Shown here piece by piece: positions 23,671 to 36,200 of a stretch of DNA of 64,000 nucleotides; within the stretch, counting starts at the first letter, position 1, and each line of letters begins with the position of its first letter. A program made the position numbers and the translations under genes. The DNA comes from Anticarsia gemmatalis. Lineage: Eukaryota; Arthropoda; Insecta; Lepidoptera; Erebidae. The stretch covers positions 370,501 through 434,500 of the forward strand of contig NC_134774.1 in NCBI RefSeq assembly GCF_050436995.1, in the 5' to 3' direction. The notes under the pieces were generated by a model. The model had not been told where the DNA came from, searched no databases, and saw only the letters and a program-made list of their open reading frames with translations.

Positions 23671-24520
23671 AATAATAAAGTGTTAATTTTGTCATACTGT
23701 TATTGCACAGTATTTTACGACAAGGAAGTACGAGTTACTTACCACAAGCAAACGTTTGCTTAAAAAAGGACCCTATATGTTATTGTTCACTGTATGCTGT
23801 AGACATAAAAGAAATGAAATAAATGAAAAAAATAATCCATTGTCCCACAGGCAATGGTCTCCTCCCGCAATGAGGGAGGGCTTATGCTGAGTCAACCACG
23901 CTGGCTAACTGCGGATTGGGGACTTTGCATACCTACAAGAATTGTTCTAAACAACTCTCAGGTATCCAAGGTTGCATCACGATGTTTTCCTTCACCGTTG
24001 GAACAAGCGATCATTATTTCTAATACACACAATATGATCACACATCACTTGGAAAAGTAATTGGTGTGTTGCCTCGGGTTCGAACCGTCGACCACTGATG
24101 TGGTTTCAACTTATATAAAAAAACAATAAACTAATTAAAATATATTTTATTACATTCAAGGAGTGAACTTAAACATGTATGTCTTATTAACAATAATTAC
24201 AATCATTTTGGAACAACGGTACAGCCAGCCGTAGATCTATACTAACAGTCTATGAGACGAGACATTTTGTATGCATTAATTTTTAGTTCATCTCAATGAC
24301 TTTACAATATTTCTTCGAAACCGTTAACATGTAGTTACAATAATATTTTTCTATTTTTTTTATTAAATTCTGATGATCTACTTAGTGTCAAAGTTTAATA
24401 AGTATAGTTACAGTGAGTACGGAAATATTCAGCTGTGTCATACCCAGCTGTAAAAGACGCGATTTATTATAATATTTTGGCATATCGCGTCACGTCTTAT
24501 TGGTATAAGAGTCACCAAAC

Positions 24521-24786
24521 AAATCTATACTAATATTATAAAGCTGAAGAGTTTGTTTGTTTGTTTGATTGTTTGTTTGAACGCGCTAATCTCAGGAACT
24601 ACTGGTCCGATTTGAAAAATTCTTTCAGTGTTAGATAGTCCATTTATCGAGAAAGGCTTTAGGCTATATTTCATCACGCTACAACCAATAGGAGCGGAGA
24701 AGCAACGAAAAATGTTACAAAAACGGGGACAATTTTGACCCATTCTCTCTTATGTGACGCAAGCGAAGTTGCGCGGGTCAGCTAGT
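24521..24786 (+). mobile_element. Non-autonomous Helitron (Lep1-like)
   Basis: Full-length copy in the intergenic region with both ends and the subterminal hairpin. Confidence 0.87.
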
Positions 24787-25657
24787 TGAATATAAGTAGT
24801 CGTAAGAAGCGAGCAACGTTTTATCACTCACAATCAATTTTGAAACTGTAATATGAGACTGGCGTCCTCGTGAGGAGCTCGTGGCTTAGTTAAGACTGCA
24901 AAATGTTTATATCGAACAATTTATTAGAAAATATGTCAAAACATATTAATACTAAATTAAATTTTATTTAGTGATGCAAACAAAACAATTATTTCATTAT
25001 ATTACTAATAGTCTTTTTAAATTCTTATTTATATTATCATCGATTTTTAGCCCTATATCGTATGGTTAGTGGTCAGCCTAGTGTCAAAGTTAGTTAAATA
25101 GGGGGGAAAAGCTTTATTTTACGTATATCTGTATGCATGTCTGTCTGTATGTATAATAAATATTGTACTGGTGGCTTATCCTTGCCTTAATTTTTCGAAT
25201 AAAAAAGTTATTACCAAAACAACAAATAAGTTTACACATAAAAATCTCTCGTGAATCCTTCTATCTATCAAAAAGACCGAATTAAACTCCGTTGTGTAGT
25301 TTTAAAGATCTAAGCATACATACAGACATATGGATAAACGCGGGATCCGTTTTTGCTTTATACTGTGTATAGATAAATAGTTTATTCGACACTTAAAGCC
25401 AGTTTCACGGCGTATAATTAATTGTGAAACCATAAAAATTATGGGACTATGGATAGCTAAAAACCGATCACAATACAAAGAATTCCATTAAATTATCAAC
25501 TAAATAAATAACTTTTAAAGTTATTCTAGTTTCGGTTGCACCACCATCACAAACTATTACATTGATTCTTAATTTATTTCATTTAACTAACAAAACAAGG
25601 TTTATACAAGTTCTTTTGAACAAACAAGATTATAGTTCGTCTAGTATCTAAAAGCGA

Positions 25658-25775
25658 CCCCCGGTTTCTGAGGTACATTTAGCGCTAGTTTATCTATTCA
25701 ATAGCGTTTAAACTTATATAAAAAAAACGCTATTGAATAGATAAACTATCGCTAAATGTAACTCAGAAACCGGGT
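25658..25775. mobile_element. Snapback MITE, near-perfect palindrome
   Basis: Same family, arms GGTTTCTGAGGTACATTTAG and complement. Confidence 0.88.
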
Positions 25776-27188
25776 ATTAACGATTGGGATAAAATTTAGC
25801 AGAGTGATAGATCAAATCCTGGAGAGGTAGTAAGCTACACACATATTCGGTTGGGCAATATTGATCGAACAACAAAACCGACTCGACTCACTTGTTCGGC
25901 TTGTGTCGATTGTTCATCTACACATAGTTTTGCCGCCCGGCTAATATGTGCCAGCCTAAGCTACTATTTTCATTTAAAATCGGGCAAAAGTTATAAGAAT
26001 TAAACCCTTTTAGATCTCATTTGAAATAATATTTATGTATCAAAACTAAATAAATAATTTTAAACATTTTGCTGATCTAAGGGTCTCCTCTCAAATTTAA
26101 AAAGAAAGTGTCAGGCTATGAGTCCACCACGCTGACCAAATAATTTGCAAACCTTCAAGAACTGTTCTAAACAACTCTCAGACATGCAAGGTTGCATCAC
26201 GATGTTTTCCTTCACCGTTATAACAAGTGATCATTATTTCTAATACACACATAAGAGGCATTAGATTATTTCCTCGGGTTTGAACATGCGTGCAAGGCAA
26301 ATGCTTATTTATTTTTATACTGACGAACTATAAACCTCTCTTTCGGACATTTTATCCAACACTCAATTCTAAGTGAAACTTAAAGTTTTATATATCACTA
26401 GCTGACCCGACAAACGTTGCCTTGCCATATGAATTTAAAAAAAAATAGTGTTACTTAGTGGTATAAAAAATAGATGTTGGCCGATTCTCAGACCTTCTTA
26501 ATGTGCTCACAAAATTTAATGAGAATCGGTCAAGCCGTTTCGGAGGAGTATGGTAACGAAAACTGTGACGCGAGAATTTTATATATTAGATTAGCACACA
26601 CCTTCATATTTTTTAATTTTTTTATTTAAAATCGACAACTCCCGCACTAAGAACTGCTTTTGTATCGCGGGGACTTTTACAAACGTACAAACAATGGACA
26701 TAAAGTACAATCAGACCCGAAACAATTATTTGTGGATCGCACAAACAATATTGTCCCGTGTGGGAATCGAACCCACGACCTCCCAACGCGATGGTAGCGG
26801 CGTGGTGACCTAAACCACTGAGCCACGACAGTCAAAATAACAATTATAGTAAGAGATTTTTTTTAAGTAATATTTATAAAACTCTTCCGTTACTGACTGA
26901 CTGATGTACATCGCACAGTCGAAACTACTGAGCGTACAAACTTGACATTTGCTATGAACATTCCTTAGCAAGTGTAGAGGAGGACTAAGAGAGGATTTTT
27001 TGGAAATTCCCCTCCAAAGGGGGGACATTTTACGCGGGTAAAGCCACGGGTAGAAACCTAGTATATATTTATAACTTAGAATTGAGTGTAGTTTGAGTTT
27101 TAGATTAATTTATTCTCAAATTAATTTGAGACAAGTGATTAAATTCAAATCTAGATAATCTTAAATTACAGATGTTTTAAGATACCTA

Positions 27189-27194
27189 TTTATT
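27189..27194 (-). terminator. Nup98-96: Candidate poly(A) signal of Nup98-96
   Basis: AATAAA on the minus strand, close after the stop codon. The closeness makes a very short 3' UTR; a later signal is possible. Confidence 0.35.
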
Positions 27195-27229
27195 TAATGT
27201 AGTGTAGATTTTTCGTATTTTCTAGTAGT

Positions 27230-27283
27230 TTAAGTCGCGATGGTTGGTGGGGTGCTAGCGCGTTCTGCCAGTTGCATACTGAT
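27230..27283 (-). CDS. Nup98-96: Nup98-96 last coding exon
   Basis: The exon encodes ISMQLAERASTPPTIAT and ends with TAA at 27230-27232. It joins in phase 0 to the previous exon. A TTTATT at 27189-27194 (AATAAA on the minus strand) is a candidate poly(A) signal only about 36 nt past the stop. Confidence 0.78.
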   Translation of the reverse strand: MSMQLAERASTPPTIAT

Positions 27284-30200
27284 CTGAAAATGGAAAACAA
27301 TTATTAAAATTTGTCAAAAAGAATAATGGCAGAATCAAATCTAAGTTTTAAATTCCAAACTAGTGGATGATTGAATGCTGGTTTAAAGTGAAAATAATTG
27401 GATTTTCTGCGGTGGTATGAGGCGAAAATACAAATTGAATTGTCTGATGTACATAATTTACATTTTAAATCCATGTATGATCTCTAAATTTGAAATGTAA
27501 AACTACGATTAGACATAAACTACAATCTGATTCCATCGAATTCGATTCTTTGGGAAGTACGCCCCCTGGTGCATTGGTTAGGCTAACGAATAAAAAATGG
27601 ATAATAATAAATGGATCCAATAATAAATGTTAAATAAAGCAGCCGCAAGGGGCCTCTACGTGTCGGCTTCCCTCGCACGCCTTTTAAATGTCCGGGACCC
27701 TGTAGTCCCGAGATATGGTAAGACTAAAATAATAATAAGTATTTATTTCTCTTTCACAAAGGCATGTGCTTTTGGCAGAGAAATAAATATTTACTACTTT
27801 ATAGAATGAAGCGCAGTAACAAGCAAAACAATCGGATCTTTGTGAGAGACTGTATAAAAAAAAGTATGTTAGCGATTTTTTAGTCTAGCCGTTTTTAAAT
27901 TACACTTTAGTGTTTGTGATAACAAATAATCAATATGAACGAATTACTATGCTACAAAGATAATAAGACAAGTTAAAATCTCACTAGATGCTGTGCAATG
28001 AATCAATATGAACGAAGAGCTACTATTATATAAAGATTATAAGGCAGGAAGTAGTCTCACCTGGTGCTGCGCGTGCGGCGTGGTGTCGGGCGGCAGGCGC
28101 AGGGCCCGCAGCAGCGCGGCCGTGCTGGCGGGCGGCTCGCGCGCCGACAGCGACACCTGCACCAGCCGCGCGCCCAGCTCCACGCGCGCCGCCGTGCCGC
28201 GGAGAGACCTGGACAATATACCACATTAAACCACCTTATATTTAGCCCATTACTGTTCCGATCGTGTTAGGCGCTTTTAGCCAGTTGCGCTCACCGGTCG
28301 GTAAACGATCTGTGGGTTAACACGTTCACTGCCCAGTGGATTTTAGTGGCACCTAGTTGTTGCATTACGAAACGTACAAACGCGTCGGGGGCAATGAATG
28401 TGTTAAGGAAACCTTAGCGCGGTCATTCAACAGATAGATGATAACCTAGTGGTATTTGAACTGGGCGTCTCCGTACTTCGGAAGGCACGTAAAATGTCGG
28501 TCCCGATTGTTGTCAATTAAGATAACAGTCGTTAAACCGCGTCGAAAGCCTTCAGGCGACTTGAACCACTTTGACACTAGGTTGACCACTAACTGGGCAA
28601 AGGCCGCCTCTTGGAATGAAGGAGAAGTTAAGATAAATTTCCTTGGATACACCGTATCCACCAGCTGCGAGTTGAAAATTCTGTATACTCTCAAAAACAA
28701 CTCTCAGGCATGCAAAGTTGCAACACGATGTTTTCCTTCACCGTTAGAACAAGTAATCATTATTTTTCATACACATATAACTTGGAAAACTAAGCCGAAC
28801 CGAATATGTGTGTAACAAAACTGACGGGGAAAGTTTGCCTTTTACGTGGATTGGAGAATTTGCACACCTTTAAGATCCGTTTTAAAGAGCTCTCAGACAT
28901 GCAAGGTTTCAGTATATTCTATTTTCATCGTCCCTATCAATACCAGTATAGCCTTTCTTCCAACTATGCTGGAGTCGGCTTCCAGTCTCACCGGATGCAA
29001 CTGAATACCAGAATTTAACATGGAGCGACTGTCTATTGAAACTCCACAACACAGTTACCTAGACTAACACACTTACACAATATCCTTCGGTAAGAATGGT
29101 TGTCAGGCTTTCAAGCTGCTGACTACTGTTAACGCCTGTCAAAGATCTTCGAAAATGACAGTCAGGACCCACAATTTAACGTGCCTTCCGAAACACGGAG
29201 GAACTCGATATGTGTTAGATGGTCACCCATCCACAGAACAACCTCGGCAAGCGTGGCTTAACCTCAGAGATCGATCCGCGCGGCTGTCGTTAACTAAGCC
29301 ACAAGCTCCTAACTATCTTGCATTCAAATAAAATTATGGTTATATCTATATATCTTTATTTTGATTACTTACTTGGGATGTAAGCCGCTGAGTGCTCGGC
29401 TCGCAGCGGCAATCTTCGGTCGCATCGCTTCTAACCTCGTCTGAACACTTGTTCTATCCGGGTCTGATACTATACCACGGAGCTGAAACAAATTATATTT
29501 TAATTTAATCATTTCATTTGTAAAAGAAAACTCCCGCAGTAAGAATTACTCCTGTGTCGTGGGGACTCTTACAAATATACAAACAACGGACACAAAGTAC
29601 AACCAGACACGAAACAAGTTTAGGAATCGGACCCACGTACTCCCAACGCAATGGCAACGGCATGGCGACCTAAACCATTGCGCCACGGAAGCACATCATA
29701 ATCAATAAATATTATTTACCTATGTTTGCGTCCAGAGGGCTTAAGTCTCAAGGCCTATCCTCTCCTTTGTTTTGGGAGGCGACCTTTACCCAGGAGGGGG
29801 GCGGTAAAGGTTTAGAAAAAAAAAATGGCGACCAAATAAAAACAAAATCCAGGACCAATTAATATGTATCAGTCTAGCCTTTCTTCCAACTATATTGGAG
29901 TCGGCTTCCAGTCTCACCGGATGCAGCTGAGTACCAGTGTTTTACATGGAGCGACTGCCTAAGAGACCTTCACAACACAGTTACCTGGATTATAACACAC
30001 GATACTCAGTAAGACTTATTAAAAGATTTTCAAACTTCTGACTACTGTAAACGACTGTCAAAGATCTATTAAAATAACAGTCGGGATTAACAATGGTGAA
30101 GGTCGCCACGCCGATACCATTGTGTTGAGAGGTCGTGGGTTCTATTCTATCTATATATATACAGATCTACAAAGAGTTGTTTCGGGTCTGGTTGTATTTT

Positions 30201-33200
30201 GCGTCTGTTGTATGTATATTGGTAAAAGTCTCCCCGACACAAGAGCTATTTAGTGCGGGATTTGTCTTTAAAGAAAACAATTTAACGTGCCTTCCGAATC
30301 ACGTATGTTCGTAAAGACCCTTATATAGTAATAGTCAGTTTGTATGATATTTACCTCATCATAAACATGGATGAATTGATGCAGCGCCTGTCCGCCGCTC
30401 TCCCATCCGCTGACCTCGTGCCGCGCCGCTGCTTCACTCATTCGTTCCAGTAGAGGTGCTATACTGGGTAGGTCTTCTGTATAACAATATACAAACGAAA
30501 AACATTAAAAGAGCAGTAATTTTTTTATTATTTATCTTGCTAGCTGACCCGCGCAACTTCGCTTGCGTCACATAAGAGAAAATGGGTCAAAATTTTCCTC
30601 GTTTTGGTAACATTTTTTACTGGTACTCTGCTCTTGTTGGTCATAGCATGATGATATATAGCCTATAGCCTTCCACGATAAATGGGCTATCTAACACTGG
30701 AATATTTTTTCAAATCAGACCGTAGTTCCTGAGATTAGCGCGTTCAAACAAACAAACACACAAAAACTCTTCAGCTTTATAATATTAGTATAGTATAGAT
30801 GATTTGATTTTGATTTTTATTTTTATTGGTTACTAGCTGACCCGCGCAACTTCGCTTGCGTCCAATAAGAGAGAAGGGTGTCAAAATTTTTCCCCGTTTT
30901 TGTAACATTAATTACTGGTACTCTGCTCCTTTTGGTCGTAGCGTGATGATATGGTGCCTATGTCCTTTCTCGGGTATCAAAATATCTCCATACCAAATTT
31001 CATGCAACTTGGTTCAGTAGTGTAAGCGTGATTGAGTAGCAGACAGACAGACAGACACACAGACAGGCAGAGTTACTTTCGCATTTATAATATTAAGTAT
31101 GGATATTAGTATGGATTACAGCCACAACATTTATATAAAAGATGGTCACCTCGCCGCGATAACCGTAGGTGGCGAAGTAACAACGTTAACCACTGCTTTA
31201 AACGTGCACTTATAGTAGTAAAAGTTACTATACCAGATAGAACGGCTTCAGGCAGTAATTCTTCTAGCAGTACTTTGTGCGCCGCGTTCCATTGTCCAGC
31301 TCCCACTAGGTGTTCCGCTTCTAACGCCGGTTGATGCTGCAACAAACATATTTATTACTTATCTATTTATATATACAGGGTGTCCCAAAACTTAACGATA
31401 ATCCGAGCCCGGATGAAAGACCAAGTCATACCAGTTCTGGGAAAATAAAAATAAAAATTCCATATCACTTAGTTCAGCAATAATAGACATTTTTCAAAGT
31501 TGAATTTCCACACCCTTCGTCGCATTTTCAAGTCCTGTGATCACCAATGTCACAATACCGCTGTGTTTTTTTTTATTTCGTGAGTTAGTTTTGGGACAGC
31601 CTGTATATAAAACTCAAAGGTGATCGACATAGTGATCTATCAACGCACAGCACAAACCACTGGACGGATCGTGCTGAAATTTAGCATGCAGGTAGATGTT
31701 ATGACGTAGACATTCGCTTTCAAAGGAATTTGATAAATTCCACCCCTAGAGGGATAAAATAGGGGATGAAAGTTTGTCAATTTTAAACCGATCGGGCTGA
31801 AACTTTGCATGCATAAAGCTATTACGACGTAAGCATCTCCTAAGAAAAGCTTTTGATAAATTTCACCCCTGAAGCTAGTATATATATTATGTCGGGGAAA
31901 AAGTCTTTTCGCATTATAGTATGTATGAACTTGTAATAAAATCTTTTTTCAACACAAAAAAGCTCGATATTTGGGTACCTCACGAGCTCACTGAAAGAAA
32001 CCTAATAATCCGTGTACTCATTTGTGATTGTTGAAGCCAAAGAGATTTTATTACAAGTTCATACATACTATAATGTAAAAAGACTTTTTCCCCGACGTAA
32101 TATATGCCTCATACGAGCACTAATCCCGTTTTAATAGCAATAAATAAATGAATGTTTCACCTCATATTTAGCGCGATGTGCCTGCGCCAGGAGCAGCCAG
32201 GGCGCGGGTATGTTGAGTCGCTGTATCAGTTGTATACGGGCCACTTGCTCCGGGGTCACGGAGACACGGAGTCACATATAGATGAATAAGTATGTTACCT
32301 CATATTTAGCGCGATGTGCCTGCGCCAGGAGCAGCCAGGGCGCGGGTATGTTGAGTCGCTGTATCAGTTGTACGCGAGCCACTTGTTCCGGGGTCACGGC
32401 GCGAGACGGAGCGTGGCGGGATAACACGCCGCGGATTAGGTGACCGCGACTGTAGAATAACCACCAGATAAGTCTCGGATAACATATATATCCTACTGAT
32501 ATTATAAAAACGAAAGTTTGTGAGTATGTATGCACGTTTGTTACTCTTCCAGGAATAAATTACAGAACCGTAGTTAATAATCTAGATTAACACTTTTTTT
32601 TCTCCTTCCAAACGCTAGCAAAATAACAGCTGAATCGATTTCAATGAAATTTCGATTCTGTGTATGGCAGTATGTAGATATAAAGTTATATATGAAGATC
32701 TTTGACAATCTTTAACAATAGTCAGAAGCTTGAAAATCTGACAACCAGTCTTGCTGAGTATCGTGTTATAACCCAGGTAACTGTGTTGTGTAGGTCAGAT
32801 AGACAGTCGCTACATGTAAAATACTGGTATTCAGCTGCATCAGGTGAGACTGGAAGCCGACTCCAACATAGGAAGAAAGGCTAGACTGATATATGTATGT
32901 ATACTCACGCTATATCGTTCGGGTGGTAAGCCAGAGCGAGCACGGCGCGGTGCCAGGCGCCGGCCGCTTCGAGCTGGTCCGCAAGACCCGTGATACTCTC
33001 TATAGACGGAGTACCGAACCATGCGCCTAGGAGGAACCTGGGACAAATATACATTCATTATTTCCTAGATATAGTATACTAGCTGACCCGCGCAACTTCG
33101 CTTGCGTCACATAAGAGAATCATAATTTTCCCCGTTTTCATAACATTTTTCACTGGTACTCTGCTCCTATTGGCCGTAGCGTGATGATATATAGCCTATA

Positions 33201-36200
33201 GCCTTCCTCGATAAATGGGCTATCTAATACTGAAATAATTTTTCAAATCGAACCAGTAGTTCCCGAGATTAGCGCGTTCAAACAAACAAACTCTTCAGCT
33301 TTATAATATTAGTATAGATATCAGGTCGTGGAGAAAGTATTTTCGCATTATAGTATGTATGAACTTGTAATAAAATCTTTTCTCTACACAAAAAAGCTCG
33401 ATATTTGGGTACCTCACGAGCTCACTGAAAGAAACCTAATGAACCGTGTACTCATTTGTGATTGTTGAAGCCAAAGAGATTTTATTACAAGTTCATACAT
33501 ACTATAATGCGAAAAGACTTTTCCCCCGACCTAATAGACTGCCTACGTGGCGCCGTGGTTATGGTTGCCCTGCCGCTACCATTGGCGTCGGGACGTCGTG
33601 GGTTCCATTCGAAATAAATAATAAATATCATTGGACAACTCACACACGGTCATCTGATTCCAAACTAAGCAGAGCTTGTACTATAGTAACCAGATAACTG
33701 ATAAACATACTTATATACTTATAAATACATACATTTACAACCAGGCTCAGAACAGATACTCGTGCTCATCACACAAAGACTTGTCCCAGTGTGATTGGAA
33801 CCCACCACACGCGGACGTGACCACTTTAACCACTGCGTCAAATGTGCAGTGGCGGTGCAGAAGCTAGTTATATACTTACGACAAGCTATAGTCCATAGGG
33901 TCGGGAGTATAAGCCGCGGGTCTCAACTTGGGCCGGTCGTTGTAAGCGCGAGCTCGGATCAGCTCGTAGCGCAGGTCCAACACGCGCCGTTTTGTGCCGT
34001 TCTGGAAATATTAATACATATGTTAGTATTATGTTTATAGTTGCTGGCTGGGATTTATGGAACTGGCCGCCCGTGGCCGGATATCGGCTAGGACGATATA
34101 CATGAAAATAATTGAGATAGAGTAAAATCACTGCTTGAAAAGTTAGTAATTTCATCACAATTTGACTATGATTACAAAGCAGCAATAATTTACGAAACCT
34201 TCGTATTTTCTCTCATTGCTTGCTCTACCTTACTATCCATCCATCCAATCGTCGCCATTAGTCCAATCATCCGTCTATCAAACCATCCATCAAACTATCC
34301 AACCATCCAACCAACCAACCATCCATCTATCCATCCGTCCAACTACCCAACCATCCATCCAACTATCCAACCATCCATCCAACTATATTCGACTAGTATG
34401 TATACAGCACATACCTGTTCAATGCTAACATCATACTCGTTGATGTAGGGTGGCAGCGGCAGTCTTATGTCCATCTCGCTGTTCTCCACCACGGACAGGT
34501 CGATCTCGTTCTCGTCGTTGTCCTCCATCGTGAAGAAACCCTCGTATTTTCTCATCACTTGCACTACTGACCATTCACCCATCCAACTGTCCAACCATCC
34601 ATCCAACTATCCAACTATCCAAACATCCAACCATCCAACCAACCAACCAACCAACCAAGCAACCATCCATCCAACCATCCAACCAACCATCCAACCAACC
34701 ATCCATCCATCCAACCATCCAACCAACCATCCATCCGTCCGTCCAACCATCCGTCCAACCATCCATCCATCCATCCGTCCAACCATCCATCCATCCGTCC
34801 CACCAACCATCCAACCATATCCGACTAACCGACCGACTAGTATGTATACAGCACATACCTGTTCAATGCTAACATCATACTCGTTGATGTAGGGCGGCAG
34901 CGGCAGTCTTATGTCCATCTCGCTGTTCTCCACCACGGACAGGTCGATTTCGTTCTCGTCGTTGTCCTCCATCGTGAAGAAACCCTCGTATTTTCTCATC
35001 ACTTGCACTACTGACCATTCACCCATCCAACTGTCCAACCATCCATCCAACCAACCAACCATCCATCCAACCATCCATCCAACCATCCAACCAACCATCC
35101 ATCCAACCATCCAACCACCCATCCATCCGTCCGTCCAACCATCCATCCATCCATCCGTCCAACCATCCATCCATCCATCCGTCCAACCATCCATCCATCC
35201 GTCCAACCAACCATCCAACCATATCCGACTAACCGACCGACTAGTATGTATACAGCACATACCTGTTCAATGCTAACATCATACTCGTTGATGTAGGGCG
35301 GCAGCGGCAGTCTCATGTCCATCTCGCTGTTCTCCACCACGGACAGGTCGATCTCGTTCTCGTCGTTGTCCTCCATCGTGAAGAAACCCTCGTATTTTCT
35401 CATCACTTGCTCTAATGACGGTATGTGCGGGCAGAGGTATCTGAAAGAATTATAATAATTAATAATATATTGCCGAACCGAAAATAAATAATTATTATTT
35501 GCTCTATCGTTGAAGGAAAACATGGTGATGTAACCTAGCAAGTCTGAGAGTTGTTTAGAACAGTTCTTGAAGGTATGCAAAGTCAGCGTGGTGGACTCAA
35601 GGCTTAACCCCTCCCTCATTACGGGAGAAGACCTCTGCCCAGCAAGGACGATAAAATGTAATTATATAAAACTCAAAGGTGACAGACTGACATAGTGATC
35701 TATCAACGCACAGCACAAACCACTGGACGGATCGGCCTGAAATTTGGCATGCAGATAGATGTTATAACGTAGGCATCCGCTATAAGGATTTTGATCAATT
35801 CTACACCCAAGGGAATAAAAGATTGTATGAAAATTCTGTCCTAAGTCACAAACCATAAAAGCTAGTATTATAAACACTCTTATGTGGAGGAACGAGGTGA
35901 TCATGTTCCTCCAACACAAAGGGAGAATCCTCCGACCAGGCGAGGTGATCATGCCTGGTGGGCCTAGACTGCCCGACTGTTGTAGTCGGGAACTTGTATA
36001 TATAGTCAGTTGCAGTGCAAACTTCGATAGCGCGATTCAGGACTTGTGACGTCAGTCACACTGCGCGTGGTTGTGCGCTGGTCCCAGTAGATGTCGCTGT
36101 ATGTAGCGAGCCGTTACTCTTACCTGGCCGTAGCATGCAGCGCTCTCAGCCAGTCTACATCAGTGAGTTTGTCTCGTGGCGTGCTCTGTCCTGCGACGAG

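Larger units (their letters stand above)
23671..27188. other. Intergenic region between the convergent genes
   Basis: It holds SINEs (23831-24118, 26076-26290, 26632-26830), Helitrons (24521-24786, 26399-26590), a snapback MITE (25658-25775) and a TIR MITE (25837-25965). Nothing coding was seen; 24800-25650 shows no recognised feature. Confidence 0.6.

Noticed and set aside
28008..28270. Open frames of 66-73 codons on both strands
   Set aside because: They are shadows of the GC-rich Nup98-96 exon 37 in other frames or read into the intron.
34220..35225. CRISPR array
   Set aside because: The repeats are irregular CCAT/CCAA tetranucleotides without spacers, in a eukaryotic intron.
34607..35260. 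Open frame of 217 codons on the minus strand
   Set aside because: It is a translation of the CCAT/CCAA minisatellite and a duplicated exon fragment; it has no start context or support as a separate gene.
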